Assembly (NCBI RefSeq): GCF_035917975.1
Contig: NZ_CP109130.1
Coordinates: forward strand, 6,386,001-6,450,000
DNA from: Streptosporangium sp. NBC_01756
GTDB taxonomy: Bacteria > Actinomycetota > Actinomycetes > Streptosporangiales > Streptosporangiaceae
Direction of reading: 5' to 3'
DNA length: 64,000 bases
The position numbers were made by a program, and so were the translations under genes. A model generated the notes under the pieces. The model ran no database searches. It worked only from the letters and a program-made list of their open reading frames with translations, and had not been told where the DNA came from. Below, piece after piece: positions 50,600 to 60,256 of this stretch (position 1 is its first letter; the number at the start of each line of letters is the position of its first letter).

Positions 50600-51691
50600 A
50601 TGGCTGCTAACGACCGCGAGAAGGCGCTTGAGACCGCGCTGGCTCAGATCGAGCGCCAGTTCGGCAAGGGCTCTGTCATGCGCCTCGGTGACGAGACCCG
50701 TGCGCCCATCGAAGTGATCCCGACCAGCTCCATCGCGCTCGACGTGGCCCTGGGCATCGGCGGATTCCCGCGTGGCCGCATCATCGAGGTCTACGGTCCC
50801 GAGTCCTCGGGTAAGACCACCGTCGCCCTGCACGCGGTGGCCAACGCCCAGAAGGCCGGCGGCATCGCGGCGTTCATCGACGCCGAGCACGCCCTCGACC
50901 CGGACTACGCCAAGAAGCTGGGCGTCGACACCGACGCACTGCTCGTCTCCCAGCCCGACACCGGTGAGCAGGCGCTGGAGATCGCCGACATGCTGATCCG
51001 GTCGGGCGCCGTCGACATCCTGGTCATCGACTCGGTCGCGGCCCTGGTGCCCAAGGCCGAGATCGAGGGCGAGATGGGCGACAGCCACGTCGGCCTCCAG
51101 GCCCGCCTGATGTCCCAGGCACTGCGCAAGGTGGCCGGTGCGCTCAACAACACCGGCACCACCGCGATCTTCATCAACCAGCTCCGCGAGAAGATCGGCG
51201 TCATGTTCGGCTCACCCGAGACCACGACCGGTGGAAAGGCGCTGAAGTTCTACGCCTCGGTCCGTCTCGACATCCGTCGTATCGAGACGCTGAAGGACGG
51301 CACCGAGGCGGTCGGCAACCGCACCCGGGTGAAGGTCGTCAAGAACAAGATGGCCCCGCCCTTCCGGGTGGCCGAATTCGACATCCTCTACGGCGTCGGC
51401 ATCTCCCGTGAGGGCGGCCTGATCGACATGGGTGTCGAGCACGGCTTCGTCCGCAAGTCCGGCGCCTGGTACACCTACGAGGGCGACCAGCTCGGGCAGG
51501 GTAAGGAGAACGCCCGCAACTTCATGAAGAGCCACCCCGACACGGCCAACGAGATCGAGAAGAAGATCAAGGAGAAGCTCGGCATCGGCCCGCGCCTCGA
51601 CAGCCCGGCCACTCCGCCGCCCGCGGCTCCGGTTCCCGCCACGTCCGGTCGCGGTTCCAAGACGGCCACTCCCAAGCCGGGTGACGTCTGA
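50600..51691 (+). CDS. recA: RecA recombinase
   Basis: 363 residues from ATG at 50600, with AGGGGG upstream. Near-canonical RecA: Walker [10 protein letters not shown], Walker [14 protein letters not shown], loop L1 [20 protein letters not shown], loop L2 [20 protein letters not shown]. No intein is present (unlike some mycobacteria). The C-terminal tail is Pro/Ala rich rather than acidic. It forms filaments on single-stranded DNA, drives recombination and LexA cleavage. recX follows after 12 bases. Confidence 0.98.
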   Translation: MAANDREKALETALAQIERQFGKGSVMRLGDETRAPIEVIPTSSIALDVALGIGGFPRGRIIEVYGPESSGKTTVALHAVANAQKAGGIAAFIDAEHALDPDYAKKLGVDTDALLVSQPDTGEQALEIADMLIRSGAVDILVIDSVAALVPKAEIEGEMGDSHVGLQARLMSQALRKVAGALNNTGTTAIFINQLREKIGVMFGSPETTTGGKALKFYASVRLDIRRIETLKDGTEAVGNRTRVKVVKNKMAPPFRVAEFDILYGVGISREGGLIDMGVEHGFVRKSGAWYTYEGDQLGQGKENARNFMKSHPDTANEIEKKIKEKLGIGPRLDSPATPPPAAPVPATSGRGSKTATPKPGDV

Positions 51692-51703
51692 GCCGGTTGA
51701 CCG

Positions 51704-52573
51704 ATGACAACGGGACCTGACTCCGGTCCGGCCGACGCGGCCGGACCGAGGGACTGGGGAGCCTGGCCGGATGTGCCGGAGGCCGGTCGCTCCGGGGCGG
51801 GCAGACGGGGAGGCGGCCGATCCCGGCGCTCACGCCGGGATCAGCCTGACGCGTGGGGTGGCTCCGAGGCCGAAGACGACCGCGGTCCCACCCCACCGGA
51901 CGACTCCGGGCACGAGCTTGGCGACCGCTCCGACACGGAGTTCCGAGGCCGGGGTAGGCGGGAGTCCCGCCGTGGTGGGAAGCGGTCCCAGAGCTCCAGG
52001 CCGGGGATTTTGCCCGACGGGCCGGTCGACGGTTCTCCAGCGAGCCAGGGACCGCCGGCGGATCCGCGTGCCGTCGCACGGGCGATCTGCCTGCGGCTGC
52101 TGACCATGGCACCGCGCACCCGTGCCCAACTCGCCGAGGCGCTGCGCAAGCGCGAGGTGCCCGACGAGGCGGCCGAGGCCGTGCTGGAGCGGTTCTCCGA
52201 GGTCGGGCTCATCGATGACGAGGCGTTTGCCGCGGCGTGGGTGAGTTCGCGCCATGCCGGGCGAGGTCTTGCCCGCAGGGCGCTCGCCTCGGAGCTACGT
52301 CACCGCGGGGTGGATGAGGAGACCGTCAAGGAGGCGATGGAGCAGCTCGACCCCGAGCAGGAGGTGGAGACGGCTCGCAGGCTCGTGGCGCGCAAGCTCC
52401 CGTCGACTCGCGGACTGGATACGGCGGTCAGGACACGGAGGCTGGCCGGCATGCTCGCCCGAAAGGGATACGGCCCCGGTCTCGCCTTCCGTGTGGTCCG
52501 TGAGGCGCTTGAGAGTGAAGAGGCGGAAAATCCCGCATTTTCGGCGGAGTTGGATTATCCGCCTGACGAGTAA
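51704..52573 (+). CDS. recX: RecX regulatory protein with long disordered N-terminus
   Basis: 289 residues from ATG at 51704, twelve bases after recA. The RecX three-helix repeats occupy about residues 120-285 (AICLRLLTMAPRTRAQLAEA, FSEVGLIDDEAFAAAWVSSR, ELRHRGVDEETVKEAMEQLD). The first 115 residues are Gly/Arg/Ser/Asp rich and probably disordered, making it much longer than the usual 150-180 residues. RecX caps and inhibits RecA filaments. Co-expression with recA through the SOS box is expected. Confidence 0.93.
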   Translation: MTTGPDSGPADAAGPRDWGAWPDVPEAGRSGAGRRGGGRSRRSRRDQPDAWGGSEAEDDRGPTPPDDSGHELGDRSDTEFRGRGRRESRRGGKRSQSSRPGILPDGPVDGSPASQGPPADPRAVARAICLRLLTMAPRTRAQLAEALRKREVPDEAAEAVLERFSEVGLIDDEAFAAAWVSSRHAGRGLARRALASELRHRGVDEETVKEAMEQLDPEQEVETARRLVARKLPSTRGLDTAVRTRRLAGMLARKGYGPGLAFRVVREALESEEAENPAFSAELDYPPDE

Positions 52574-52594
52574 GAAACACATCGGGACGATGCG

Positions 52595-52616
52595 GGACGC
52601 CAGGTGAGTGGCGTCC
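52595..52616 (+). terminator. Hairpin after recX
   Basis: GGACGCCA pairs with TGGCGTCC around GGTGAG, 22 bases after the recX stop. No U-tract. Confidence 0.6.
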
Positions 52617-52745
52617 TACTCAGGTAGTCGGATGCCGGTGCGCCTGGATGGGATCAAGGGAGCGACGATTCACCATGCTCCACCCGCAACAGTGAGTGAA
52701 GAAAATCCAACCTTCATGTTTAGCCGATCCCCCATGCTCCTTTGC

Positions 52746-52774
52746 TTGCCCGTTACCTCTTTGAGGCCTAATCT
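52746..52774 (+). promoter_or_regulatory. Candidate sigma-70 promoter in the 427-bp recX-rny gap
   Basis: TTGCCC, 17 bases, TAATCT. It lies about 225 bases before the RNase Y start, giving a long 5' leader. The gap 52574-53000 is less GC-rich than its surroundings and has no recognisable gene. It also contains the recX hairpin. A second TTGACG at about 52842 has no good -10. Confidence 0.45.
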
Positions 52775-53000
52775 CGACGGCAGTGAGGAGTTACTCCGCG
52801 CAGCGCGGATTGTCATAACGGAGAATTGCGGACGAGCAAGCTTGACGGATGCGGGCAGCCGGAGTGCTGGCGGGATCAGCCGGTGCGATGGCAGGCCTGA
52901 GTTCATATCTGTCCTGGTGGAGCCAGCGCTTGGACATTCCGTGCCGTGCGTGTGACCCCTCGCGTGCTGATATCTGCGACGCGAGGAGAGCGGAGCGCGC

Positions 53001-54617
53001 ATGGATCCGGTTGTGGTCGTCATACTGGCGGGAGCGGTTGCGGTTCTTGCCGTGGTGATGACAGCCGCGCTGATCGTGTTGCTGCGTCGCACCGGTGGAC
53101 TGAGCGGGAAGAGCGGCCCTTCTCCCGAGCAGGAGGCGGAGATCCAGGCCGTGCTGGAGACGGCCGGACACGAAGCCGCCGAGATCCGGGCAAAGGCCCA
53201 GAACGACGCGGAAGAAGTTCTACGCAGAGCCGAAGCCGCCGTAGAGGCGGCCACCGGGCTGCGTAAGGAGGCCGAGGCCGAAAACCGGGTGCTGAAGCAT
53301 GAGCTCAAGGAATTCCGGTCCGACCTGGAGCGCAGGGAGAGCCGGCTGGCCGAGCGCGAACAGCGCCTCGATGAGGAGGCCGGGCGGCAGGCCGACCGGG
53401 CGCGAAAGCTCGCCGAGACGGAGATCCAGCTCGCAGACCGTCGCGAGGATCTCGAACGGGTCGCCCAGGAACGCAGGGCCATCCTGGAGCGGGTGGCCGG
53501 GCTCACCGGTGAGCAGGCCAGGGCCGAGCTGGTCCGGGAGATCGAGAACCAGGCCAAGCGAGAAGCCGCGCTGATCGTCAGGGAGATCGAGACCGACGCC
53601 CGCAAGGAGGGCGAGAAGCGGGCCACCAAGATTGTCACGCTGGCCGTCCAGCGCGTGGCCACCGAGCAGACCGCCGAATCCGTCGTCAGTGTCCTGCACC
53701 TGCCCGGCGATGAGATGAAGGGGCGCATCATCGGCCGCGAGGGCCGTAACATCCGCGCCTTCGAGTCGACCACCGGGGTGAACCTGATCATCGATGACAC
53801 GCCGGAGGCGGTGCTGCTGTCGTGCTTCGACCCGGTCCGTCGCGAGACCGCCCGGCTGACGCTGGAGAAGCTCGTCCTCGACGGCCGTATCCACCCCCAG
53901 CGCATCGAGGAGGCGCACGAGCGCAGCAAGGCCGAGGTCCAGGAGCTCTGCGTGCGTGCCGGTGAGGACGCGCTGATGGAGCTCGGCATCACCGAGATGC
54001 ACCCAGAGCTGATCACCCTGCTCGGGCAGCTCCGCTACCGCACCTCCTATGGTCAGAACGTGCTCGGTCATCTCGTGGAGTCCGCCCATATCGCGGGGAT
54101 CATGGCGGCCGAGCTGCGGCTCGACTCGACGCTGCTCAAGCGCTGTACGGTCCTGCACGACATCGGCAAGGCGCTCACGCACGAGGTCGAGGGCAGCCAC
54201 GCGCTCATCGGCGCCGAGATCGCCAGACGGTACGGCGAGCACGAGGACGTCGTCCATGCGATCGAGGCCCACCACAACGAGGTCGAGGTCAAGACCGTCG
54301 AGGCCGTCCTCACCCAGGCCGCCGACGCCATCAGCGGTGGTCGTCCGGGCGCCCGTCGCGAGTCGCTGGAGGCCTACGTCAAACGGCTGGAGCGCCTGGA
54401 GGAGATCGCAACCTCCTATGACGGCGTTGACAAGGTCTTCGCCATGCAGGCGGGCCGGGAGATCCGGGTCATGGTGAAGCCCGACTCGGTCGACGACATC
54501 CAGGCCCAGGTGATCGCCCGTGATGTCGCCAAGCAGGTCGAGGAGGAGTTGACCTATCCCGGCCAGGTCCGTATCACGGTCGTCCGCGAGTCCAGGGCCA
54601 CCGAGTTCGCGCGCTGA
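53001..54617 (+). CDS. rny: Ribonuclease Y
   Basis: 538 residues from ATG at 53001. N-terminal membrane helix (PVVVVILAGAVAVLAVVMTA), a coiled coil at residues about 45-200 rich in Glu/Arg/Ala, a KH domain (GDEMKGRIIGREGRNIRAFE) and an HD phosphodiesterase domain with CTVLHDIGKALTHEVEGSHA. It is a membrane-anchored endoribonuclease starting mRNA decay. Together with RNase J (15333) this window encodes both enzymes. Confidence 0.95.
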   Translation: MDPVVVVILAGAVAVLAVVMTAALIVLLRRTGGLSGKSGPSPEQEAEIQAVLETAGHEAAEIRAKAQNDAEEVLRRAEAAVEAATGLRKEAEAENRVLKHELKEFRSDLERRESRLAEREQRLDEEAGRQADRARKLAETEIQLADRREDLERVAQERRAILERVAGLTGEQARAELVREIENQAKREAALIVREIETDARKEGEKRATKIVTLAVQRVATEQTAESVVSVLHLPGDEMKGRIIGREGRNIRAFESTTGVNLIIDDTPEAVLLSCFDPVRRETARLTLEKLVLDGRIHPQRIEEAHERSKAEVQELCVRAGEDALMELGITEMHPELITLLGQLRYRTSYGQNVLGHLVESAHIAGIMAAELRLDSTLLKRCTVLHDIGKALTHEVEGSHALIGAEIARRYGEHEDVVHAIEAHHNEVEVKTVEAVLTQAADAISGGRPGARRESLEAYVKRLERLEEIATSYDGVDKVFAMQAGREIRVMVKPDSVDDIQAQVIARDVAKQVEEELTYPGQVRITVVRESRATEFAR

Positions 54618-54670
54618 TCCGCCTCGGAGAGCCGTGTGCGTCCCGCTGGGCGGCGTATCGGCCCCTTTGA

Positions 54671-54938
54671 GGAGTCCCGGTCTTCTGTGGTCGGCAGAAG
54701 GCCGGTCAGTGCCGGAAGTCTCGGTCCTCTGAGGTCGGGAGGCGACCGATCAGCGCCGGAAGTCCCCGTCCTCCGTAGTCGGCAGAAGGCCGATCAGCGC
54801 CGGAAGTCTCGGGCCTCTGAGGTCGGGAGGAGTTCGATCAGTGCCGGAAGCTCCGGTCCTTAGAGGTCGGGAGGAGGCCGGTCAGTGCCGGAAGCCCCGG
54901 TTCTCCGGAGCTGGGAGGAGGCCGGTCAGCGCCGGAAG
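54671..54938. repeat. 44-bp tandem array ending at the S9 peptidase stop codon
   Basis: Units begin TCAGYGCCGGAAG at 54706, 54750, 54794, 54838, 54882 and 54926, always 44 bp apart, without indels. A partial unit precedes (from about 54671). The sixth start is the stop codon and last codons of the minus-strand peptidase gene. Units share CGGTCCTCTGAGGTCGGGAG with scattered substitutions. It fills the 308-bp gap between convergent genes. Confidence 0.95.
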
Positions 54939-56803
54939 ATCTGCTGGTAGAAGGCGAGTTCGGTGGCCAGCGCCGCGCTGCGCGTCTCGGCACGGCGGAA
55001 ACCGTGGGCCTCGCCTTCGAAGGTGAGGTAGGTGCACGGGACACCGCGCTCGGCCAGAGCGTCGGCGAAGGCCTGCGATTGGACGGCGGGGACCACCGGG
55101 TCGGACAGGCCCTGCAGGAGCAGCATCGGGCAAGCCACCCCGGCGACCTGTCCGAGGGGTTCGCGTGAGCCGTAGAGTGCCGGGTCGGCGGGACCCACCA
55201 GCCACTCGACGTAGCGGGACTCGAAGTCGTGGGTCGTCGCGACGAACGGGGCCAGCGTGCTCACGCCGTAGTAGGAGACCCCGCCGGCGAACGCGCCGGA
55301 CACACAGCAGGCCGCCATCACCGTCCAGCCACCCGCGCTGCCGCCCCGGATCGCGATCCGTTCCGGGTCCGCCAGGCCATCCTCGGCCAGCCACTCGGCC
55401 GCGGCGACCGTGTCCTCCACATCCATCACGCCCCACTGGCCGCGCAGCCGGTCGCGGTAGGCGCGGCCGTAGCCGGTGGAGCCGCCGTAGTTGACGTCGA
55501 GCACGCCGATGCCCCGGCTGGTGAAGAACGCCTTCTCCAGATCGAGTGCGCCGGTGCTGTGCCCGGTGGGGCCACCGTGGACGAACACGACGTACGGTGC
55601 GGGGCCGTCGCCCCGGGCCTTGGGATTGGACGGCGGGTAGAGGAACGCGTGTACCCGGCGTCCGAACCGGCCCTCGATCTCCACGGCCCGCGTCCGCGGC
55701 AGATAGGCCGTGTCGGGCGGCGTTTCGACGTCGCGGCGGAGCGCCTGCGTCTGCCCGGTCACGGTGTCCACCCGGACGATCGACCGGGGCACCGCGGTGC
55801 CGTACCCGATCCCGGCCAGCACGTGCCCGTCCGAGGCGAGCACCGTGTCCCAGCCGTCGTAGGGCGTCTCCAGATCGGCCAGCGTGCCGCTGTCCGGATC
55901 GAGGATGCCCAGCCGCAGGTCTCCCCGGCCGTGCAGGACCGCGATCCGCCCGTCGGCCAGCACCTGGTACGGCGAGGCGCCGAGCTGCCACAGCGGTCCG
56001 GCGAACTCCTCCTCCACCGGGTGGAGCGCCTGGAGTGACGTGCCGTTCACCCCGATCCGGTAGAGGTTCCACCAGCCCGACCAGTCGGAGATCAGATAGA
56101 GGTGCCGGTTGTCGCGCCACTGCGGGGCGAGCACCGACTCGGCGGGCCCGCCCTTGACCGTCCAGGAGACGCCGTCGGCCAGTCTGGTGATCCGCAGCTC
56201 GGTGCCGTTCCACGGCATGCGGGGATGGTCCCAGCAGACATGGGCCAGATGCTCACCGTCGGGGGAGAGGGCGAGGCCGGCGTAGAAGTCGCTCCCGCTC
56301 ACCCGCTCGCGCGGTGCCTCGCCGCCGTCCAACGGGACGGACACGATCGAACGGCTGATTCCGCCGTCGTGGTGCCGCTCCTGGACGGACCAGACCTGCC
56401 CGTCGTGGACGACCATGTCCGCATAGCGGAGCCCGGCCTCCCGCTTGGGTTCCGGCGTGATCGGCCGGGGCCTCCCACCGGGAGGCAACAGGTAGAGCCG
56501 TTGGTCGGTGAGGTTGGCGAACACCACGCCGCCCCCGGGGACCACCGCGTAGGAGCGTCCGCCGTACTCGTGGACACGGGTCCGGGCGCTCCAGGGCGCG
56601 GCCAGCAGCTCCCGGTGCGTTCCGTCGGCATCCCGGTGCACGATCGTGGTCCGCCCGCCCTCCGCGGGACGGTCCTCGGTCCACCACACCTCCTCGCCGA
56701 GCACCGTCGGGAATCCCAGGCGCAGCCCGGACCGGGCCACCCCGGTGCTGGAGATCGGAGAGGGCCAGGTGGCGTACGGCAGGACGACCTGCTCGGGGGA
56801 CAT
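54926..56803 (-). CDS. S9 prolyl-oligopeptidase-family serine peptidase
   Basis: 625 residues from ATG at 56803. The N-terminal half is a beta-propeller (repeats such as YGGRSYAVVPGGGVVFANLT). The C-terminal alpha/beta hydrolase domain has nucleophile elbow IAIRGGSAGGWTVMAA, acid LLLQGLSDPVVP and His EGEAHGFRR. No signal peptide is visible, so it is a cytoplasmic peptidase of the S9C acylaminoacyl type. Its last codons are the seed of the 44-bp repeat array downstream. Confidence 0.92.
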   Translation of the reverse strand: MSPEQVVLPYATWPSPISSTGVARSGLRLGFPTVLGEEVWWTEDRPAEGGRTTIVHRDADGTHRELLAAPWSARTRVHEYGGRSYAVVPGGGVVFANLTDQRLYLLPPGGRPRPITPEPKREAGLRYADMVVHDGQVWSVQERHHDGGISRSIVSVPLDGGEAPRERVSGSDFYAGLALSPDGEHLAHVCWDHPRMPWNGTELRITRLADGVSWTVKGGPAESVLAPQWRDNRHLYLISDWSGWWNLYRIGVNGTSLQALHPVEEEFAGPLWQLGASPYQVLADGRIAVLHGRGDLRLGILDPDSGTLADLETPYDGWDTVLASDGHVLAGIGYGTAVPRSIVRVDTVTGQTQALRRDVETPPDTAYLPRTRAVEIEGRFGRRVHAFLYPPSNPKARGDGPAPYVVFVHGGPTGHSTGALDLEKAFFTSRGIGVLDVNYGGSTGYGRAYRDRLRGQWGVMDVEDTVAAAEWLAEDGLADPERIAIRGGSAGGWTVMAACCVSGAFAGGVSYYGVSTLAPFVATTHDFESRYVEWLVGPADPALYGSREPLGQVAGVACPMLLLQGLSDPVVPAVQSQAFADALAERGVPCTYLTFEGEAHGFRRAETRSAALATELAFYQQIFRR

Positions 56804-56894
56804 GGCGTAATCCTGCCCGATAACCCGCCGCCTGTCGCCGGTATGGCGCTCATCCCGCGCGACATGCGGGGATTCTGTTTTCCGGAACGCCGGA

Positions 56895-56920
56895 GGGCGG
56901 CCACCGCGACCGGTGACCGC
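56895..56920 (-). terminator. Hairpin after the glutamate transporter operon
   Basis: GGCGGCCACCG pairs with CGGTGACCGCC with one mismatch and a short loop. It lies 72 bases downstream of the gluD stop on the minus strand and upstream of the peptidase start. Confidence 0.6.
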
Positions 56921-56991
56921 CCTCGACGGAACCTGGACAAGCCCGCCGGAAGCTGGGCTGCCGACGGACAGAGCCCCCTTTTAGTCCACCG

Positions 56992-57930
56992 CTAGTCCAC
57001 TGCGGAGATGTCGCCCGAACCGGGCGCCACGACCGCCCCGGGCGGGGCGACCGGCTGGGCCGAGGTCTTGCGGCTGCGGCGGCTGCGCCGCTCCAACCAG
57101 ATGGCGATGACCCCGGTGATCAGATTGATGATGATGTAGACGATCGCGATGACGATCACTGCCGGGATGATGTTGTTGAAGTTGGACGGCAGTACGCGTG
57201 CCCCCGCGTTCAACAGGTCCTCGAACGAGACGATGAACCCCAGGGCGGTGTCCTTGAGGAGCACGACGAGCTGCGCGACGATCGCCGGCATCATGGCCGT
57301 GACCCCCTGCGGCAGCAGGATCATCCGCATGACCTGGCCCTTGCGCAGCCCGATCGCGAGTGCCGCCTCCGACTGGCCGCGCGGGATGGACAGGATGCCC
57401 GCCCGCACGATCTCCGCCAGCACCGACCCGTTGTACAGGACCAGGCCGGTCACCACCGCCATGAACGGGGTCACGGTCAGCCCGAAGACCACGTTCCCGC
57501 CGTACATCACCGCGAAGATCATGATGAGCAGCGGGATGGCCCGGAAGAACTCGACCACCGCTCCCGCCGGGACGCGGATCCAGGCGTGGTCGGACAGCCG
57601 GCCGATGCCGAAGACGAACCCGAACGGCACCGCGATCAGCGCGGCGACCGCCGCCGCGCTGAGCGTGTTGAACAGGCCGGGCAGGATCAGGTTGATCCAC
57701 ACGTCGCCCCGGAGGAACGGGGTCCACAGGTCGGCGTTGAGCTGGTTCTTCTCATCCAGCTTGGTCACCATCACGTAGACGGCGAGCAGCGCGACGAGCA
57801 CCACCACCACCGTGAGCACGGTGTTGCGCATCCGGGCGCGGGGACCGGGCGCGTCGTAGAGGACACTGACCCGATCCGGTACGGAGGCGCGTTTGCCTGT
57901 CTGCTTCGGCTCCGCGGTCAGCGTGCTCAT
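56992..57930 (-). CDS. gluD: Glutamate ABC transporter permease GluD
   Basis: 312 residues; ATG at 57930 overlaps the gluC stop (ATGA). A basic cytoplasmic tail of about 35 residues, then polar amino-acid permease (HisMQ family) helices, with the EAA-type loop SEAALAIGLRKGQVMRMILL. The C-terminal tail is Arg/Pro rich. It forms the channel with GluC. Confidence 0.93.
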   Translation of the reverse strand: MSTLTAEPKQTGKRASVPDRVSVLYDAPGPRARMRNTVLTVVVVLVALLAVYVMVTKLDEKNQLNADLWTPFLRGDVWINLILPGLFNTLSAAAVAALIAVPFGFVFGIGRLSDHAWIRVPAGAVVEFFRAIPLLIMIFAVMYGGNVVFGLTVTPFMAVVTGLVLYNGSVLAEIVRAGILSIPRGQSEAALAIGLRKGQVMRMILLPQGVTAMMPAIVAQLVVLLKDTALGFIVSFEDLLNAGARVLPSNFNNIIPAVIVIAIVYIIINLITGVIAIWLERRSRRSRKTSAQPVAPPGAVVAPGSGDISAVD

Positions 57931-58595
57931 CGGATCACCGCCAGTCGCTTGGACAGCCAGGTGAACAGCAGTCCGGTGGGCAGAGTCAGGATCAGGAAGC
58001 CGACCGCGAACCCGAAGAAGATCGGGACGACCGCGTCACCGTGCGACTCGAAAAGCGTCTTCATCGTCAGGGAGGCCTCACCCACGCCGATGGCGGCGGC
58101 GATGGTGGTGTTCTTGATCAGCGCGATCAGGACGCTGCCCAGCGGGGCGATCACCGCGCGGAGCGCCTGGGGCAGCACGATCAGCCGCAGGTTCTGGAAG
58201 AAGGTCAGGCCGATGGCGCGGGCCGCCTCGGCCTGTCCGAGCGGCACCGTGTTGATGCCCGCCCGGATCGCCTCGCAGACGAACGCCGCCGTGTAGCTCG
58301 ACAGGCCGATGATGGACAGCCAGAGATAGTTCGTGGACAGGCTCGTGGAGAACGAGACGTCCAGCACCAGGCCGAGACCCAGCCCGCAGAACACGATCAC
58401 CAGCGTCAACGGGGTGTTCCGCACGATGTTCACGTACGCCGTGCCGAGTCCGCGCAGCACGGGCAGCGGGCTGACGCGCATCCCGGCGAGGATCGTCCCG
58501 AGGACCAGCGCCAGAAGCCCGCTGGCGAGCGTGAGCCGTATCGTCAGCCAGAAGGCGCCCAGGATGACCGGGAATTCGTCGAAGAGTGCCTGCAC
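57927..58595 (-). CDS. gluC: Glutamate ABC transporter permease GluC
   Basis: 222 residues from GTG at 58595, with GGAGGGATGA directly upstream. Five membrane helices, family motif VNIVRNTPLTLVIVFCGLGL and EAA loop QAEAARAIGLTFFQNLRLIV. Confidence 0.93.
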   Translation of the reverse strand: MQALFDEFPVILGAFWLTIRLTLASGLLALVLGTILAGMRVSPLPVLRGLGTAYVNIVRNTPLTLVIVFCGLGLGLVLDVSFSTSLSTNYLWLSIIGLSSYTAAFVCEAIRAGINTVPLGQAEAARAIGLTFFQNLRLIVLPQALRAVIAPLGSVLIALIKNTTIAAAIGVGEASLTMKTLFESHGDAVVPIFFGFAVGFLILTLPTGLLFTWLSKRLAVIR

Positions 58596-58654
58596 TCATC
58601 CCTCCAATAGCCGTCGGCCGGAGCGTTCGCACGCCCCGGCCGATTCGTGGCCGA

Positions 58655-59464
58655 TCAGTAACGCTCGACGGCCGGCGGGGTGGTGAAGAACTTTCCGAAC
58701 TCGCCGAAGTTGGCGTCGACGGCCTTCTTCCAGCTGCCGTCCTTGAACATCTTCTCCACGGCCGCGTTGAGCTTCTCGCGGGTGTCCTTGTCGTCCAGCT
58801 TCACGCCGATGCCGTATTTCTCCTCGGAGAAGGGCTTGCCGACGAGGCGGAACTTGCCGGGCGACTGGGTGGCGAACCCGGCCAGGATCGTCGCGTCGGT
58901 GGAGATCGCGTCGACCTGCTTGTTCTCCAGCAGGGGCAGGCAGGCGCCGTAGCCCTGCTGCTCGGTGAGGTACTGGCCCTTCCAGGCCTCGCCGAACTTG
59001 TCGACCAGACGCTTGGGCGAGGACGACCCCTGGGCGCCGCAGACCTTCTTGGTCTTCAGGTCGTCGACACTGTTGATCGTCGTGTCGTCCGCGCGGGTCA
59101 GGATGTCCTGGCCGGTGACCAGGTAAGGACCGGCGAATCCGATCTTCTTCTTGCGGTCGTCGGTGATCGAGTAGGTCGCGATCACGATGTTGACCTGGCC
59201 CTGCTGGACGAAGGACTCGCGGTTGGCCGAGATGGCCTCCTTGAACTCGACCTTGTCGTCGGTGTAACCGAGCTCCTTGGCGAGATACTTGGCCACGTCG
59301 ACGTCGAAACCCTTGAACGAACCATCCGGCTGCTTCTGTCCCAGGCCGGGCTGGTCGAACTTGATTCCGACAACGAACTTGTCGCTGTCGCCGCTGCACG
59401 CGGTGAGACTCGCGGCCGCGGCCGCCACCGCGATCACTACGGCTCCAATACGACGTACACGCAT
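58655..59464 (-). CDS. gluB: Glutamate-binding lipoprotein GluB
   Basis: 269 residues from ATG at 59464, GAAGAGG upstream. Signal peptide with lipobox LTAC (AAAASLTACSGD). Family 3 solute-binding protein: GSFKGFDVDVAKYLAKELGY, NIVIATYSITDDRKKKIGFA. Two cysteines (KKVCGAQ, GACLPLL) may form a disulfide in the extracellular domain. It delivers glutamate (possibly aspartate) to GluCD. Confidence 0.93.
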   Translation of the reverse strand: MRVRRIGAVVIAVAAAAASLTACSGDSDKFVVGIKFDQPGLGQKQPDGSFKGFDVDVAKYLAKELGYTDDKVEFKEAISANRESFVQQGQVNIVIATYSITDDRKKKIGFAGPYLVTGQDILTRADDTTINSVDDLKTKKVCGAQGSSSPKRLVDKFGEAWKGQYLTEQQGYGACLPLLENKQVDAISTDATILAGFATQSPGKFRLVGKPFSEEKYGIGVKLDDKDTREKLNAAVEKMFKDGSWKKAVDANFGEFGKFFTTPPAVERY

Positions 59465-59500
59465 CCTGCTACCTCTTCATTCTTTAAAGGGGGTGAGCCG

Positions 59501-60256
59501 TTAGTGCGTAAGGATCTTGGAGAGGAAGTCCTTCGCCCGGTCCGTCCGGGGGGCGGTGAAGAACTCCTCGGGGGTGTTCTCCTCGACGACCTGGCCCTCG
59601 GCCATGAACACCACCCGGTTCGCCGCGCGGCGGGCGAATCCCATCTCGTGGGTGACGACCATCATCGTCATGCCCTCCTGGGCGAGACCGATCATGACGT
59701 CGAGCACCTCCTGAACCATCTCCGGGTCCAGGGCCGAGGTCGGCTCATCGAACAGGATCATCTTGGGATCCATGGCCAGGGCGCGGGCGATGGCCACACG
59801 CTGCTGCTGGCCTCCCGAGAGCTGCGCCGGATACTTCGACGCCTGGGCGCCGATCCCGACCCGTTCGAGCAGCTCCATGCCCCGCCGCTCGGCCTCTGCC
59901 TTGGCGATGCCGCGGACCTTGATCGGCCCGAGTGTGACGTTCTCCAGGATCGTCTTGTGCGCGAACAGGTTGAAGGACTGGAACACCATGCCGACCTCGG
60001 ACCTGAGTCTGGCCAGTGTCTTGCCCTCCGCCGCGAGCGGCTGCCCGTCGAAGGTGATTGTTCCGCTGTCTATCGTCTCCAACCGGTTGATCGTCCGGCA
60101 CAGGGTCGACTTGCCGCCGCCCGAAGGGCCGATGACGACGAGGACCTCGCCACGGGAGATCGTCAGATTGATGTCGCGCAGGACATGCAGGTTACCGAAG
60201 TGCTTGTTGACATCCGCAAGCACGACCAAAGGAGTCGTGTCCCCGTTCTCCGTCAT
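59501..60256 (-). CDS. gluA: Glutamate ABC transporter ATPase GluA
   Basis: 251 residues from ATG at 60256 (a TTG three codons upstream is in frame). First gene of gluABCD. Walker [12 protein letters not shown]-loop [10 protein letters not shown], signature LSGGQQQR, Walker [14 protein letters not shown] and H-loop VVTHEMGFA. It powers uptake. Conserved next to recA and miaB in Actinobacteria. No clear ribosome site is seen. Confidence 0.95.
   Translation of the reverse strand: MTENGDTTPLVVLADVNKHFGNLHVLRDINLTISRGEVLVVIGPSGGGKSTLCRTINRLETIDSGTITFDGQPLAAEGKTLARLRSEVGMVFQSFNLFAHKTILENVTLGPIKVRGIAKAEAERRGMELLERVGIGAQASKYPAQLSGGQQQRVAIARALAMDPKMILFDEPTSALDPEMVQEVLDVMIGLAQEGMTMMVVTHEMGFARRAANRVVFMAEGQVVEENTPEEFFTAPRTDRAKDFLSKILTH

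Noticed and set aside
52608..52955. Plus-strand frame of 115 codons between recX and rny
   Set aside because: It overlaps the recX terminator and a good promoter, and has no ribosome site or family resemblance.
54671..54938. Possible CRISPR array
   Set aside because: The 44-bp period has no constant repeat plus unique spacer structure; whole units are similar, so it is a minisatellite.
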